DNA of 64,000 nt. Source: Rhynochetos jubatus. Its lineage: Eukaryota; Chordata; Aves; Eurypygiformes; Rhynochetidae. Positions 24,791-37,500 of the stretch are shown here, piece after piece. A program made the position numbers and the translations under genes. The DNA lies in NCBI GenBank assembly GCA_027574665.1, contig CM050648.1, positions 65,117,363-65,181,362 of the forward strand. The letters run 5' to 3'. Each line of letters opens with the position of its first letter. Positions within the stretch are counted from its first letter, which is position 1. The notes beneath the pieces are model-generated. The model worked only from the letters and a program-made list of their open reading frames with translations, searched no databases and was not told where the DNA came from.

Positions 24791-27700
24791 CTTCACAGGA
24801 CCGGCAGCAGCTGTGCAAACTCCCTCACACTCCTTCCACAGTGCACCTCCGAGGGAGAGCTCAGCTCTGAGCTCTGAGGGGCCGGTTCAGCCCGAATTCC
24901 TGCTCAGAAACGGCAGCTGCTGAATGGCAACAGGTCTTCACCTCGCGGGTGATCAGTGTTCCTTTTCCCAGGGAAGGCAGTGTTCAGAGCCTGGGGATGA
25001 TGGAGTTTTTGCTGGCTCTGGCACGAGGCACAGGAGCGGCGACACGACACCAGCAAGGTGGATGGGAGAGCAGGCAGCAGCTCATCTCACCTTGGGATGA
25101 GCTGTGTTCAGCTGCTGCTCAGGACGGCTGGTTGCTACCGTCCCACGGCATCATTCTTGTTTCCCAAAAAGTTTTCCGTCTCTCTGCTTAGTGGTTGGGG
25201 GTTTTTGTTTGTTTTTCATTTTTACTGCCAAAAACTGGAACCTGACTCGTGTGGGGAAAAGCAAAAGGCAGAAAAAGGAAGAACATCAGTATGAAAATTC
25301 TCACCCCTCCCTCCAATTAAGGCACTTCCTTTTTTTTAGCAAGGGGAGGGGAAGTGATTTGTTGAAAAATTTCCAAGAAGTCTTTCACAGGACATGCTCT
25401 ATTAAGAAAGAAAACGACACAAAACCAAAACCCCAAAACTCCATAACCAAACCCAACTTTGTTGTCTTTAGTTTCCATTTATGTATGGCTGACAAGAAGG
25501 TTTCAGAAATTACTTCTGGTCGCTTATGACCAAGTAAGTTTGGCTTCAGGTTAGTGACGTCACCAAACCTTTCCACACCGTAAGGCCCTGAGCTATCCAG
25601 GCCCAGTTGGCATCTTCTCACCCTGCAGAGCTGAAGGGTGATGCAAGAGTCCTCAGCAAAGTTGCTGACAACTCTTCACAGGCAAAGGATGGAAAAAGTG
25701 AGGATCTGTGATCAGAAATGGCAAAGATGAAGAGTATTGTCATGCAACTGGAGACTCAAAAGGGCAGCTGAGGATTGTATTGTAAGAGTGAACCTGAAGA
25801 TAAGTCAAATAAACTGCACAGAGGCTCAACAAAGCAGGCTAAGTTCTGAGAGGAGCACCAAAATTGTTTCACTCAGACAGTTCCTTCTCTGAAAGGGCAG
25901 AGAAATGGCAAAGATGTAGCATGTGCTGGTATCTATTGTTCAAAACTTGTTCAGCACCACATCAATTATGGCTATAAAAAAAAGTCCTGTCTGGATGCAC
26001 TGCGTACATGGTTAAGGTTTCCTTCTATAAGAAGGATGCTGGTTCTTAAAGTTTAGCTTCACCATAACTCTCAAAATATTTACTGACATGTAAACAATAC
26101 CTCTCTGCCTCTCATTACTGCCAAAGTTTCCCTGGGGAAAACATTTGTTTAATATTTTACTTAAAGCAGATGTTAGAATTAATATTAGAATATTAACCAG
26201 GACAATTTCTGGAGTCTGAAACAGTACACTAGAAGTTCCAGCAAGTAGTATACGCAGAGCTCAACAAAGTAACTGCAGAGTGGAAGAGTCACTTCCACAT
26301 TACAGTAAGCATACTCCATGGACATCTTCATTTGAGGCAGGGTGTCAGTGTGAGTGACTTGAAGCCCTCATTCAAAGTTAGCTGAAATCTCTGTTGACGT
26401 GGCTGGGAGGACAAGACGAAGTCTGTTTCTTGAGGTCTCACACGTTACCCTTTGTGTGGGAAAAGGTACTGCTGAACGGCATTTGACAGAGGCTGGAGAG
26501 GATGGAGGCCTGGGGAGCAAGCTGCTGAGTGAAAGTCTAGGCTAGATAGTGAGGGTGTTTGCTGTTTGACCTCTTTTTCTTTATTGTATCTGTAACTTGG
26601 ATGGACTGAGAAAAGCGAGCCTGGGTTTGCTGATTCTCTCCTAGGTGTTTCTCCTCTCAGAAAGCCGGTTCTTATAATCCTGTTTGTTCAGATATTGCTA
26701 AATTATCAGTGTGCTCATTTATATCTCTGTCAGTCTTATTTCCTTATTTCTTGATGTAATGAGTCGTCTAATTACTGCGACATCAATTCCTTAAGGAACT
26801 TCAGATAATTACATCTGTGTATTTCAATGACATCCTGAAGAGTTTGGGGGAGGTTTGCTTCAGGCTCAATAGCATCAGGTGCCTCCTGATACATACACTT
26901 TCTGCCAAGATCTCCCTTCTTCCCTACTTGCTGAAACATCTAGAAACAAATGTATGTCAGTCCTAATTAAAACAATCACCCAAGTACTCAATCTGACTCA
27001 GGGATTGTCATTGTAATTTTAAGAGCTGCTTTCTCTGCACAGTTGTACAAAGTGTCTCATTTCATTTGTAATCTTTATGTTTCAATGAAACCACATTTCA
27101 GTTCTTCCTTCCTTTTGTTGTCAAAAAGGGTCAAATTACACAGTTGCTCTGGCTGTAGTTATGTACAGTCAAAGGAGCAATAGAAACAGCAATGAGCCAG
27201 CAAAGTTTGCTTTATTTTGTTGCAGGGTTGGTATAGTCTGTGATGCGTTTTCTCTTTCTTAATGCGCAAGCAGAACTGCAGTCCTTTCACTGAGGAAAGG
27301 AAGGGGCAGGGGGAGCGGTGTAGAAACAGTAGTGGAAGTGGGGCACCACACAGGTCCCTAAATAAGACCAGCTCTTGAAACGCAGTGCCTTTCAGTACTG
27401 GTGTCAGCTGAGACACTCAGAACACAGGATGCTGTCCCCATATCCCCCACTATAATTTTGCGTTAGTAGGGAAAAAACACGGTCACACAGTAGACATGCA
27501 GGCACCCACCCCCCAAAACAAGCACGCATGAACCATCTGAAGAACATGTTGGGATTCATCCTTCCTAGCTTCACATGCCCGTGCCTGTGCCAGTCACCTA
27601 AACTTGAAAGCAAAGGAGGCGTTCCTAGGATGCATTCATCCCATCCTAATGCAGTTATGTAAAATAATCCAGGTAAATTATACCACAGAAACCCCCTTCT

Positions 27701-30700
27701 CCCTCTTCCCAGGCTATAAAGCCAAGACTAAAAGCTTGAGTGTTCTAAGGTCCATCTGTAAGGGCATTTGGGAAAAAATTTGCACTCTTGGTAGAGGACA
27801 CATGGGGGAGGAAAGAAGGGAAGAAGACCAGTGGTGTCAATGTACCTAACTGCACTGTCGGAAGACTACACTTAGTATAACCTTGGGCCCTTCTTACTAG
27901 AACATTTTACATGGATGTGGGAGGACGTTTTTTTTAAACATTAATGCTTGCTGGCATATGTTCTAAATAAATGACTGGAATGAAAGAGCATGGAAAAATA
28001 TCTTGCACTGGGATTATTAATCTCTATGGTATTCAGTCACTTCTTAGCAACAAACATTCCCCCAAGGAATTATTTTAATCAGAACTCAGTTCTTGGTCTC
28101 TGAGTCCTTTCGGGCATATTTGAATTACACATGGTACATGAAATATATTTTGGGGCATAACCACAGGGCAGTTTGGAAAGACCTTGGGGATAGTTTTGTA
28201 CATACACTGTGAGCAGTTAAATTGGATTTAAAATCATTCAGTTGGAATTCCAGTGCTCTTGAGGAAGTGGCTGCTTGGGATCAGCATGAAACATCTCCCA
28301 GCTGAACACTGCTACGTACCAACAAACAGCACCATACCCTCAGCAGCAAGGTCCAACTGACAGACAGTTCCGTGTAGTAACATGCAAACGTATCTTATCA
28401 GATGTATGGTATGTGGGTTTAACTGCATTAAAATCAGTGATTAGAAAAGTTAGGGAGCAGCTTAATGATTGGAAGCTTGGGTGATTTCATGCATACTTCA
28501 GAGATGGTAATGAACATTTTTTGGCATGGGAAGTAATCATATACTTTTCTTCTTTAAAGTATGTCAACAGCTTGAGAAGATGACTTCATCCTGCAGAGAG
28601 TTGTACGAAAGGCTGCACTGAAGATAAGTAGGCATCTTATAAATAGATTTTCATAAACTTTTGGATAGGCGGTTGGAAGTTGCCTACTCCGTGGTCACTC
28701 CAATGGTCACTTACCAGAAAACTACTGTGACTCTGTGGCTATTCAGCACATTATGGGATAACTGCATGGAAAGGCCACAGTGGATGATGTAGGGAATGAG
28801 TCCTAGAAGGCCCTCAAGTCTTACACTTCTTTTCTGACCTTTGAGAACAACACCTGTGCAAACAATGGAATCTGGGGATGCTTGCCATCATCTCTGCTTC
28901 AGTTCCGTGTCTGTGGAAGGGACCCTAGAGTTGTAATATATTTCTTAGCAACATCGATAGGTATTACATGTAATGCCTATGTTATATGTAGGTATAGGGA
29001 AAGAGTGACCTCTGGAAGGTCATATGTGGCCAAGTGGAAGTACTGCTATAGGCTTAACATTCCTTTTGCTGCTGTCAGGCTTAGTTCCTGCACTGAGCTT
29101 TCCACAGCCAGATCAAGGAAACCAAGCGTGAGTACTTTTCCCCTTAGAACATCATGCCAAACCTTTGACACACAGCCAGAATGGTGTATGTGTATGCAGA
29201 AGTTTGTAATGGTCACAATTCGTAGAGGTTGTAAGCCCCTGATCTCACCTAACTTGCAGATATTACACAGACATACACGTGAACCAGTCATCTAGGTTCT
29301 CTTCTTAGCTGGTGGAAAAAAAAATGGGCATTACTACCACACCATTTCTTCAGAATGAAATTAGTTATGAGCTAAAATGCTGGGAGAGCCCAAAGGAAAT
29401 GTCACTGTAGTCATCTAAGGCCAGGTGGGATTAGCTGGCACCAAATAGTCAACACGCAGATCCAGTCTCGTCTCTTTGACCCAGAATTAGCCTATCTAAC
29501 TCCTGGCGGTCAACTGAGTTCAGAATCTACCATCCTTCAGAAGCCATCAAAGACTGATACCTTCAAAGACCATGACACTATGATGGACACAAGCATCCCT
29601 AGAAATGTCTCCCAATCACACCCTACCCTTCAGCTGAGAGTTGTAGACCAGCATACAGAGGCCTCTCATCATGAAAAATACAGTGCTGTTACTACTGCTA
29701 TACCTTCTGCTGCATGCTCCCTCACCAAGCCCAGAGCCACTGAGCCAAACCGCGTCTGCTGCTGCCAGCTGCCTGGCTCTGTGCACCTCTCACCGCCACC
29801 TTTGCCCGCTGCGCACCTCACCGCTCACCCGACTCGTCCAGCACAAGATAAAGGCAGCACAGCACTCCATCTCAGCACGCAACTGCAGAGAACAAGATCA
29901 CATTTCCTGGATAATTGCTATTGTTTTATCCATTTGGTAACTAATTTTCATTGTGTATGCCAAGTTTCAGAGGCCAGTTAAACATTTGGCAACACTAAAC
30001 AATTAACAGATTTTCATTTACGTAGCAGTAGTCTTTTGGCAACGACATTGACTTGCAGGAGAACACTTCTTTGCAGTTTATTGATACTACATATATTTCA
30101 GACATTTCCTAAAATAAATACTGATTGATTGCTAGAAAGTTCATTATCAAGAGTATTCAGTCATTGCTACTCAGAATCTATTTCCTGCACCCGCAGAGTC
30201 TCCATTAGTTTGCTGGCAGTGCTAACACCTATTTTACTGCACTACACATGTGCTGGAATTAAAGAAAAAACTGGGAGAAATGTCAAATAAGGCCTTTGAA
30301 GATATTCATTTGTGTAGTATCTTTTTTCATATTGTGGGGATTGTTGTGCAGTCACTCTTTCAGTTTCAGCAAACATTTCGGTCTCCTCTAACAATAACAG
30401 AGAAATCTATGTTGATTTTGATGTTAGCTGGGCAAATAGGAGATTTTCTATAGCTGAGATATTAAAAAAAGCAAAGGTTAGTATGTTAAATTCTGCTTGT
30501 CATTCCTATTACAACTGTTAAGAGCTGATAGGTTAAAAATCCTGATTTCCTTTGTGGAAAACTCTGATCAAACAAAACATAAAAGAGAGGATGAATGAAA
30601 TGCAGTTTTATAAATATCCTTCTCTGGTTCTCTTGCAAATAGCTACCTTGAATCTGATTTAAAATATGCAAATAAAGTAAAATGTAACTTTGATCATAAT

Positions 30701-31474
30701 TATCAGTCACCAAGCCTGGTCGGTGTAGCATACACAGCCTGCCAAAGTCCATTTTAAAGCCAAAGTCTCTAGCACTTTTCTTACAGGTCTAACCCTTCAT
30801 ACTGGAGAAGGTGGAGGGGACTTGTTATTTTGATGAGAAACATTTTATATCGGAATCAGCTCACAATGGATGGGAAGACAAGCTTTCTTGCTTTCACTGC
30901 ATTTTTCTTCATTTTCTTCATTTTCTTTGAAATTAAACTCCAGTAAACTTAATTTTGAAATGAAAAAAACCATTCCTCTAAAGAAAAATCTAAGCATAAT
31001 TCAAAAGCTTTGAACCGAACTGTCATTTCTTTTCGGAAGAAAACAATATGTAATGAATTTTACACAGATGTTTCAATTAACTTGAATGGATATTTCTTAA
31101 AGGAAAAACATCCCCACATTTTTCTTTAGAACTGGTCTGTTAGAAACATGCCTTGCTTTCACTAAAAGATGTTTGCTGTTCTTGGTACAGAAGGGGATCT
31201 CTGCCACAATCCTTGCCGTCATCTGTGGCAAGAAGCTACGCAGCTCAGCCTTCTCCACTCCTAAATGCAAGGTAATTGTTGAGGGTGGCTGCCAGATTGT
31301 ATCCCTTCCTTCTTCATGTGTCTGTGCAAAACCTGGGCACAAAATACCCTTTTCCCAACTTACACCCCTTGTGCAAGCAGCGGACAGGAAGGGACTGTTT
31401 CCAGCTAAGGATGTTGCTGCCCACTGGGGTTGGGTATTTTTTTCTCATATTTTAAGAATGGGAGGGTGACCAGG
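24791..31474. other. Long unique stretch, no gene recognised
   Basis: Mixed composition: GC-richer at 24800-25200, AT-rich elsewhere. It holds a perfect CRE palindrome at 25555-25562. An open frame at 28882-29295 (137 codons) resembles no known protein and starts in sequence without coding character. The part at 26590-27080 is repeat-free and rich in TAATTA-type words, so it could be conserved noncoding DNA. Confidence 0.45.
25555..25562. promoter_or_regulatory. Perfect CRE palindrome (TGACGTCA)
   Basis: The full 8-bp consensus site for CREB/ATF factors. It is isolated: no CpG island, TATA box or recognised exon lies beside it. Function is possible but not shown. Confidence 0.3.
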
Positions 31475-31857
31475 GAGGGAAATTATCCAGTGAAGCTAGC
31501 AGGTGGTAGGTTTAAAGACAGCAGAAGAAATCACTTTCTCACACATCAGAGAATCATTATGGAATGTATTGCCATCGGATACTGGGGAGGCAGGAAGAGT
31601 AAAAATAATTCAAAGGGAGATTAAAACAAGTTCACTGGCAGCCTATACAGCTATCATATGCTAAAGTGCAGAGACAATATCTGGCTCAAGAAGCCTCCAC
31701 ATTTCTGGTTTCCTGGCAAACCACTGAAAAGTATCTCTCTGTAACTGCCTTGTTCTGCTTCTCTTTCTCTAAACACCTGCTGCAGGCCACTGTCAGAAGA
31801 TGCGTGTTGAACCGGCTGGACCTTCGATCTGACCCACCGTAGCAAGTCTTATGGCAT
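31475..31857 (+). mobile_element. Ancient CR1 LINE 3' end (turtle-like type)
   Basis: Although strongly decayed, the order of words matches the 3' end of old reptile-type CR1: AGGTGGTAGGTTTAAA, TTTCTCACACATCAGAGAAT, TGGAATGTATTGCC, GGCAGGAAGAGTAAAAATAA, AAACAAGTTCACTGGCAG, and finally GGCCACTGTCAGAAG, GGCTGGACCTTCGATCTGAC and CAAGTCTTATGG. The last block is the diagnostic end that is abundant in turtle genomes. The divergence implies an insertion that predates modern birds. No reading frame survives. The part at 31650-31780 aligns poorly and may hold an insertion. Confidence 0.72.
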
Positions 31858-33571
31858 ACACTAAGGGGACCAGACTATCTCATCCTGCACACCAGCCACC
31901 GAAGCTGACAAGATGCAGAAAGGAGTGCAAACTGCACCCTAATTAATAGTGATGCAAGAGCAGCTCTGGAGGCACTGTGCCTCCCTAAGACATGACAACT
32001 CCCAGAACTGGCACGGGAGTGATAGGGGCTCTACACTATCCCTAGAGCATAGCTTGTTGCTTGATGCCACAGTTTAGTACTAAGTATGCAAGTGCATTTT
32101 CAACATAGCTGGTGGCAGAAATTGCACTTCTAAGCTGTCTGGTGGATTTATATGCTTAAAGGATTATGAATTATTGCGAACCAGTACCATTTGCAATGTT
32201 TTGCTTTCTATCCTACAGATCCAATTACTTGAGGGCATATTTGATTGTATATGTAGTTAGAATAGGGGTTTGCTCTGGTTATTTTACATTTTCATTACAG
32301 TAAGTTAATACAGAGCAGACCTCAATCTAACAGGCTCAAGCTAAACTTCAGCAGTATTGCTTAACTGAGTAAAGCTAAGTATACGAGTAGGTAAAGAATT
32401 AAGCACAGGCCTCAACAATCAATCAGGCATCTCTAAGGATGGAACCACACCACAAACAAACAAATCTGGAAGGATATAAACCACACCTAATCCTGTTTGA
32501 ATGGCAACAATTGTTCGTGCCTGAGCCACTCACACACAACCAGATTTGAACAAACAATTTCTGGGATAGGAAACAGAATCTATTGTATATAATACTGTCC
32601 AAGTAAATACGAAAAGACTGCCAGCTTTGCTTGAAAAATCCACCTGATCTCATCAGGAGTTCAGAAGCAGTGAAATCCATTTGCACAGAGCTCTTCACCC
32701 TGGTTTTAAACGAGGAGGTGCACGTAGCACTTATCTTACCATTAAGGTAAGAGAGGAATGAACACACAGTGTGAGCCAGGCCACAGGGAGAGAGCAGAGA
32801 GCTGGGAAAATGCAGGGACCCTCTATTCCACTTGTATTCCAGAGAGACTGAAACCTCAAATCTTATCTCAGGGATAAATTGACCCTTATCAGTACCAACC
32901 CTGTGTGAAACTTCATATCACAAAATCCCAGCAAGGAGGGACTCACAGTCTTTCTCTGATTTTCATATTAGAACTAGCACAGGGCATACCTGCGCAGGCG
33001 GAATGAGCAGGACGCGCTCCAGCATGTCCACCATGGGTTAAGCACAAATGCAGTGGACAGGCACAGCTCACAGGACTGAAGAAATGTGATAATTTCACTG
33101 AGAAAAACCCACCCCAAAACCACACAGTAGAAGGCATCCTTTCATTCTCCCAGTAGAACCTCCAGGGATATTAAGGGCCAAGTTTTTCCAAGCTACCAAC
33201 CAGCACCATTTGGAAAAACTATTATGTGGCACAACTGGGACAATTCTCGCACAAGTGGCACAAGGGGAAATTTTCTCTAACTGTGAGCAAGAAGAGCTGT
33301 AAAGAGGCATTTTAGTACCTATATCATCTTTTTGAATTCCCAAGTAAGGCCATTAATAATCCTTCCAGCTACCCAGATCAGCTGTACCTCTTTCATGACC
33401 GGCAGAAGCCTCTGCCCAGCAGGTTCTGGTTTTAATTACTTCAATTTGACAGCTATTTAGAGTACCTGTCTTTCTTCACCAGCCGTTCATACAGCTCTGT
33501 AAACAACAGCAGCATAACTAAGTAGTGGTCTGTTAGGCAGAAGAAGAAGCAAGAAGTCTTCTTGCTGTAGA
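31858..33571. other. Unique stretch, no gene recognised
   Basis: Noncoding DNA between CR1 fragments. Open frames at 32423-32767 and 33095-33343 on the minus strand show no recognisable domain. Confidence 0.5.
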
Positions 33572-33867
33572 AGACAGGCAGACTCTTTCTGGAGATGCAT
33601 AGTAATAGGGCAAAAGACAATGGACACCTGTTGCAACACAGGAAATTCCAACTAGATCTAAGGAATAAAATCTGCACAATGCAGGGGGTCAAACCCTGGA
33701 TCAGCTTGCAAGGATGTAGAACTTTGGTCCTTGGTAATGTTAAAAAAACACTGCACAAGACCCTAAAACAACAAGCTGTAACTTTGGAGATGGTCCTGCT
33801 CTGAGCCAGGTGTTGGACTAGAGACCTCCAGAACTTTCCTTTCCCCTAAATGATTCTGTAATTCTAG
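33572..33867 (+). mobile_element. CR1 LINE 3'-end fragment, about 300 bp
   Basis: Follows CR1 from the end of ORF2 to the tail: GCAGACTCTTTCTGGAGATG, AGACAATGGACACCTGTTGC, AACACAGGAAATTCCAACTA, a decayed stretch for the last ORF2 codons, then GGTGTTGGACTAGAGACCTC and octamer-like ATGATTCTG and AATTCTAG at the end. Frameshifts and substitutions remove any coding capacity. It is intermediate in age, more decayed than the copy at 3914-5074. Confidence 0.85.
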
Positions 33868-34462
33868 TAAACCTGTATCAAATACACAACCTATGCAGCT
33901 AATTATCAAAAGAGACATTTTGTTAGTTAAAAAAAATGGGGAGGGGAGGGGAATTTAACAGGTTGGGGTCCTTTAAAGAGCAAAGAAAAGGCCATACAAT
34001 TAGGGTGAATACTGTCACTAATGATGAAGAGGCATCATGTTAACACACAGCTGCTATTACAAAACATAGTAGTATTCCTCTGACAGTCCAGAGTAAGGCT
34101 GTGCTTGGAGCTATTTAGCCACAGAAGTGTAATACAGATGTGCATGACTGACCGTGCATGGAAACTGCACTGTACACACAGCAAAGGGTTCGGTTATTTC
34201 TGTGAAACCTGCCAGGTTTTTTGCATATATTCCCACTCCAAATCTAATATCCATTTGCTGAAGATACAGACTGTGTCCTCATGCTTTCCATCACTCTATT
34301 ATCCAAAGTCTGGCCACTAGGTAGACAAAGCACTTTAAATACAGCCTGTCCAGATTCATACCTTAAGAATGTAAAAACAGATACAATAGTAAAGCACAAA
34401 ACCATAAGTTTACTGGTCATTTGCTCTAGTTATTATGAAAATTCAACATAATTCTCCCCAGT
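33868..34462. other. Unique spacer between CR1 fragments
   Basis: AT-rich DNA with an A-run and GGGGA-rich word near 33930-33950. Nothing else recognised. Confidence 0.5.
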
Positions 34463-34570
34463 GCAAGAAAGGTTTTGGCAAACTGCAGCACGTTCAGTGG
34501 AGGGCCACCAAGACAGGTGGAGAGGGAACCCCAAACTACAGTTGAGGAAGATGGGAAGAGCTTAAGGAAT
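34463..34570 (+). mobile_element. CR1 LINE internal fragment, about 110 bp
   Basis: CAAGAAAGGTTTTGGCAAAC, AGCACGTTCAGTGGAGGGCC and ACCAAGACAGGTGGAGAGG follow the CR1 ORF2 part that encodes the [12 protein letters not shown] block, then GTTGAGGAAGATGGGAAGAG matches the following LREL-like block. The fragment ends abruptly and lacks the CR1 tail. Since it lies downstream of a complete 3' end (33572-33867) on the same strand, it belongs to a separate insertion. Confidence 0.75.
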
Positions 34571-37500
34571 GCCAGAACCTTCTTCCAGTTTTGGAAGGGT
34601 CTGGTGCTCCCACACTGACAAGACTACTAGTCAAAGGCCGAATACCTTTCATAACCGCAGGAGTTTCGTCAGTCATGGTCATCTTTCCTTCACTGGCTGT
34701 GTTTCAGATGGAGCATGGTCGTTGGCTCCATATCCATTGTATCGGATCAAAACCCTTTTAGATCACCTGAAAAGACAACAACGACTAACTTTCCCCTTCA
34801 TGATCCCTGGGTGTTATTACCATCTTCTTTACTTTTCATTCCTCTTCCCCTCCATGACACATCACCTCTATCTTTTACCTAAAAGGATTCAGCACAGAGT
34901 CAAAATCTCTGGTTCAAAACAATCCAGGCCAGGGAGGGAGCAGGGAAGGTGCAACCCCTATGCACAGTGCCCACTCCCCAAAGCAAAATCACTAATATGG
35001 AGGGGGAGAAAGGAAAGATTTCCCGTTACTTAAAGAGGAATTTCTAGTCTGCTGGGATCAGTCCCTGCCGATTAGATATAAAGTGTAGATACTGAAAGAC
35101 ACTACTGTAAAACTCCAGGAGCTCTCAAGATAGAGAGTGCCACAGAAAGCAAGAACAAAAATCAAGGGATTGTGCATAACTTACTTGCTAAATCTACAGC
35201 AAACCGGGAACTCTGCCAGACCAAACTGCTCCAATGAAGAGAGGCATTTGCCACAACAAACATTCCACACCACATCCTGGATCACACAGTTTTAAAAAGA
35301 CATATTTGAGCAGCAAATAAAATGCAATGACAATATCAAATTTAACATCAGAGAGGAATCTTTTAGTACCTGCCAGTCCTTTGAGTGTCAAATACAGGGA
35401 AAAACCATAGGAGACTAAGGCTCTGCTTTTTGCTTTCCACTGTTTATGATGAAATGACTTATTCAGAGGACAGATACTGTGAATATGTGAGCTGTGCTAT
35501 GACCAGCTGGCCTATTTTGGATTTCAGCCGCAATACACAGATGGAAAGTATGTTTCTAGATTGCATGATTCCTTTTAAAATCTGCCTTTTTTTTTTTTTT
35601 AAGCAGCAATTACTGAGGTTAAGGAGAAAGTGATGCAGTTTATTTGAAGCTCAAGGGGAGTCCAAAGATCATTCAAACACCATTTTCTGAATGTTTTTCC
35701 AGAGACCTGCACTTCTTTTGTGATCCTGTCAGTGAAATCTCAACAGAGGTGACAGAAATGATACGTTGTTTCACAGCTTGCCCTATGGAAAAGGCATGAA
35801 AAAAGTCAAAAGATTTCACAGAGAAATACGAAAACTACCATGTGTATTTGCTGTCTCTGTCAACATGACCTGCATCCAGTTTGGGCAGGAGTTTTCGTTG
35901 TCAGCACCTCAAGGAATATGGGGAACTGGAGAAAATAGAAAGTAGGACCGTTCTAGGTGCCTTGCAGCATTGCTAGAGTCAAGTTGTCAAAAACAATTTT
36001 TCTCCCTGTGCAAGATCAATTTGCATACAAACTGCACAGGCTGAATCAGTCCTCTCTTCTTACTTGGAATGTTGCGTGGCAGCATTTCTGGATTAACTTC
36101 CCTTAATCATTCCTGGATCCCAGCACTTTTCTTTCTTTTAAACCCACACACAAAACCTCACAAACTCACTCAGGCTGGTCTTATTTCAGATTACAATTGC
36201 TATTACCAGTGCCCTATTTAGGACCAGTACATTTTACTTCTGTGTTTGTAGGGACATTTTATCAAGCAGGTGTAGTCCTTCCAAAATGTAGTGCTCACAC
36301 ACAACTAAACCAGGATGCCATATGACATCATGTGGAAAGGAATGGTTCCAGGTGTACCCATACACCCAGCTGATTTTGACTCTTCCTCCTTCAAGAGACA
36401 GAAAATGAGGAAGCTCCCTAAAACCAGGATGCACAGAGTCATAGCCATGTCTTTCCCACCAGCCCTCCACAAATCCCAAAGCTGACAACTGCCCCATTGT
36501 CTGCACAGGGAGGAAACTGAAGCTTAAGATTTTGTTTTCCCTGCTTAGGGAAGTAGAAGAGCCAGCTCAGGCCTCAGCAAATGAAGAGTAGACCTAGTTA
36601 TAGAACAGATAGATGTTTACTTTTGGAACTAACCCCCACTTATATTTGATCCAGGCCCTGTTACCCTGGTCAGGTAAGGCTTGTTAAAGAAAGGTTTTAT
36701 TCCAACACCTGAAGATGTATTAAGTGCAGTCACTTGCTGGTGAAACAAGCACATAAATAACTTGATTTTCTTTTACAGGGAAAGAAAGCCCAACAACTCC
36801 CTGCCTTCCCCTGTTCTCCCTCTCCTCACACACAAAGTACTCTAAAGCCACAGGATTTTCATTCACCCATAAACAAATCAGTGGTTTAGCTCTCTTCTTG
36901 TACTGACAGGAAATGGTCTTCTCTGACCTGGAAAACTCAGCAAGTTTCTGAACGGATACATCCACAATTCTGGGTTGATTTTTAAATTTGTTCTTTAAGA
37001 GAAGCCTACAAACGTATTTTGGTCAAAGACCTTGGCCTTCCCAGAAAGAAGAATAACGCATTGTAGAATGTATATTTTTGGGATCTGCAAAATCATCTCT
37101 AGAAAACCTCATAATGAGCCATTTTCTCTTTCTTTAGAGATTGCCTGTAAGACAGTGAAGGAACCTTGTGTAAGTAGACCTGTGATGTATGTAATGTTTT
37201 GGCATATGCCATGATCATGTATTTTCAGTGATCTAGTATTGAGCAAGGGTAGCAACTGGCCTAGAGAAAACAGAAAATGTTTTCCATGTGGTAGAAAACA
37301 TCTTGTTTATGTGCTCCGTAAAAAGATATTTCAATATCCCCAGAATAGCAGCTGTCCCTTTAGACAGACAGGCTTTCTAAAGAGGGGAAGACAGAGTATA
37401 GCCATAGCCACAAAAAAAGAAATATATTTGATCAAGTCATGTGTCAAGGAGCACCTTTACTCTTCAGTCAGATTCAACCCTTTTTAAATAATATGACAGA

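Noticed and set aside
25620..25840. Words such as GTCCTCAGCAAAGTTGCTGA resembling CR1 reverse transcriptase DNA
   Set aside because: The similarity covers only about 30-40 bases and does not continue collinearly.
28882..29295. 137-codon plus-strand open frame
   Set aside because: No recognisable domain, no promoter or splice context, and an opposed frame of similar length overlaps it.
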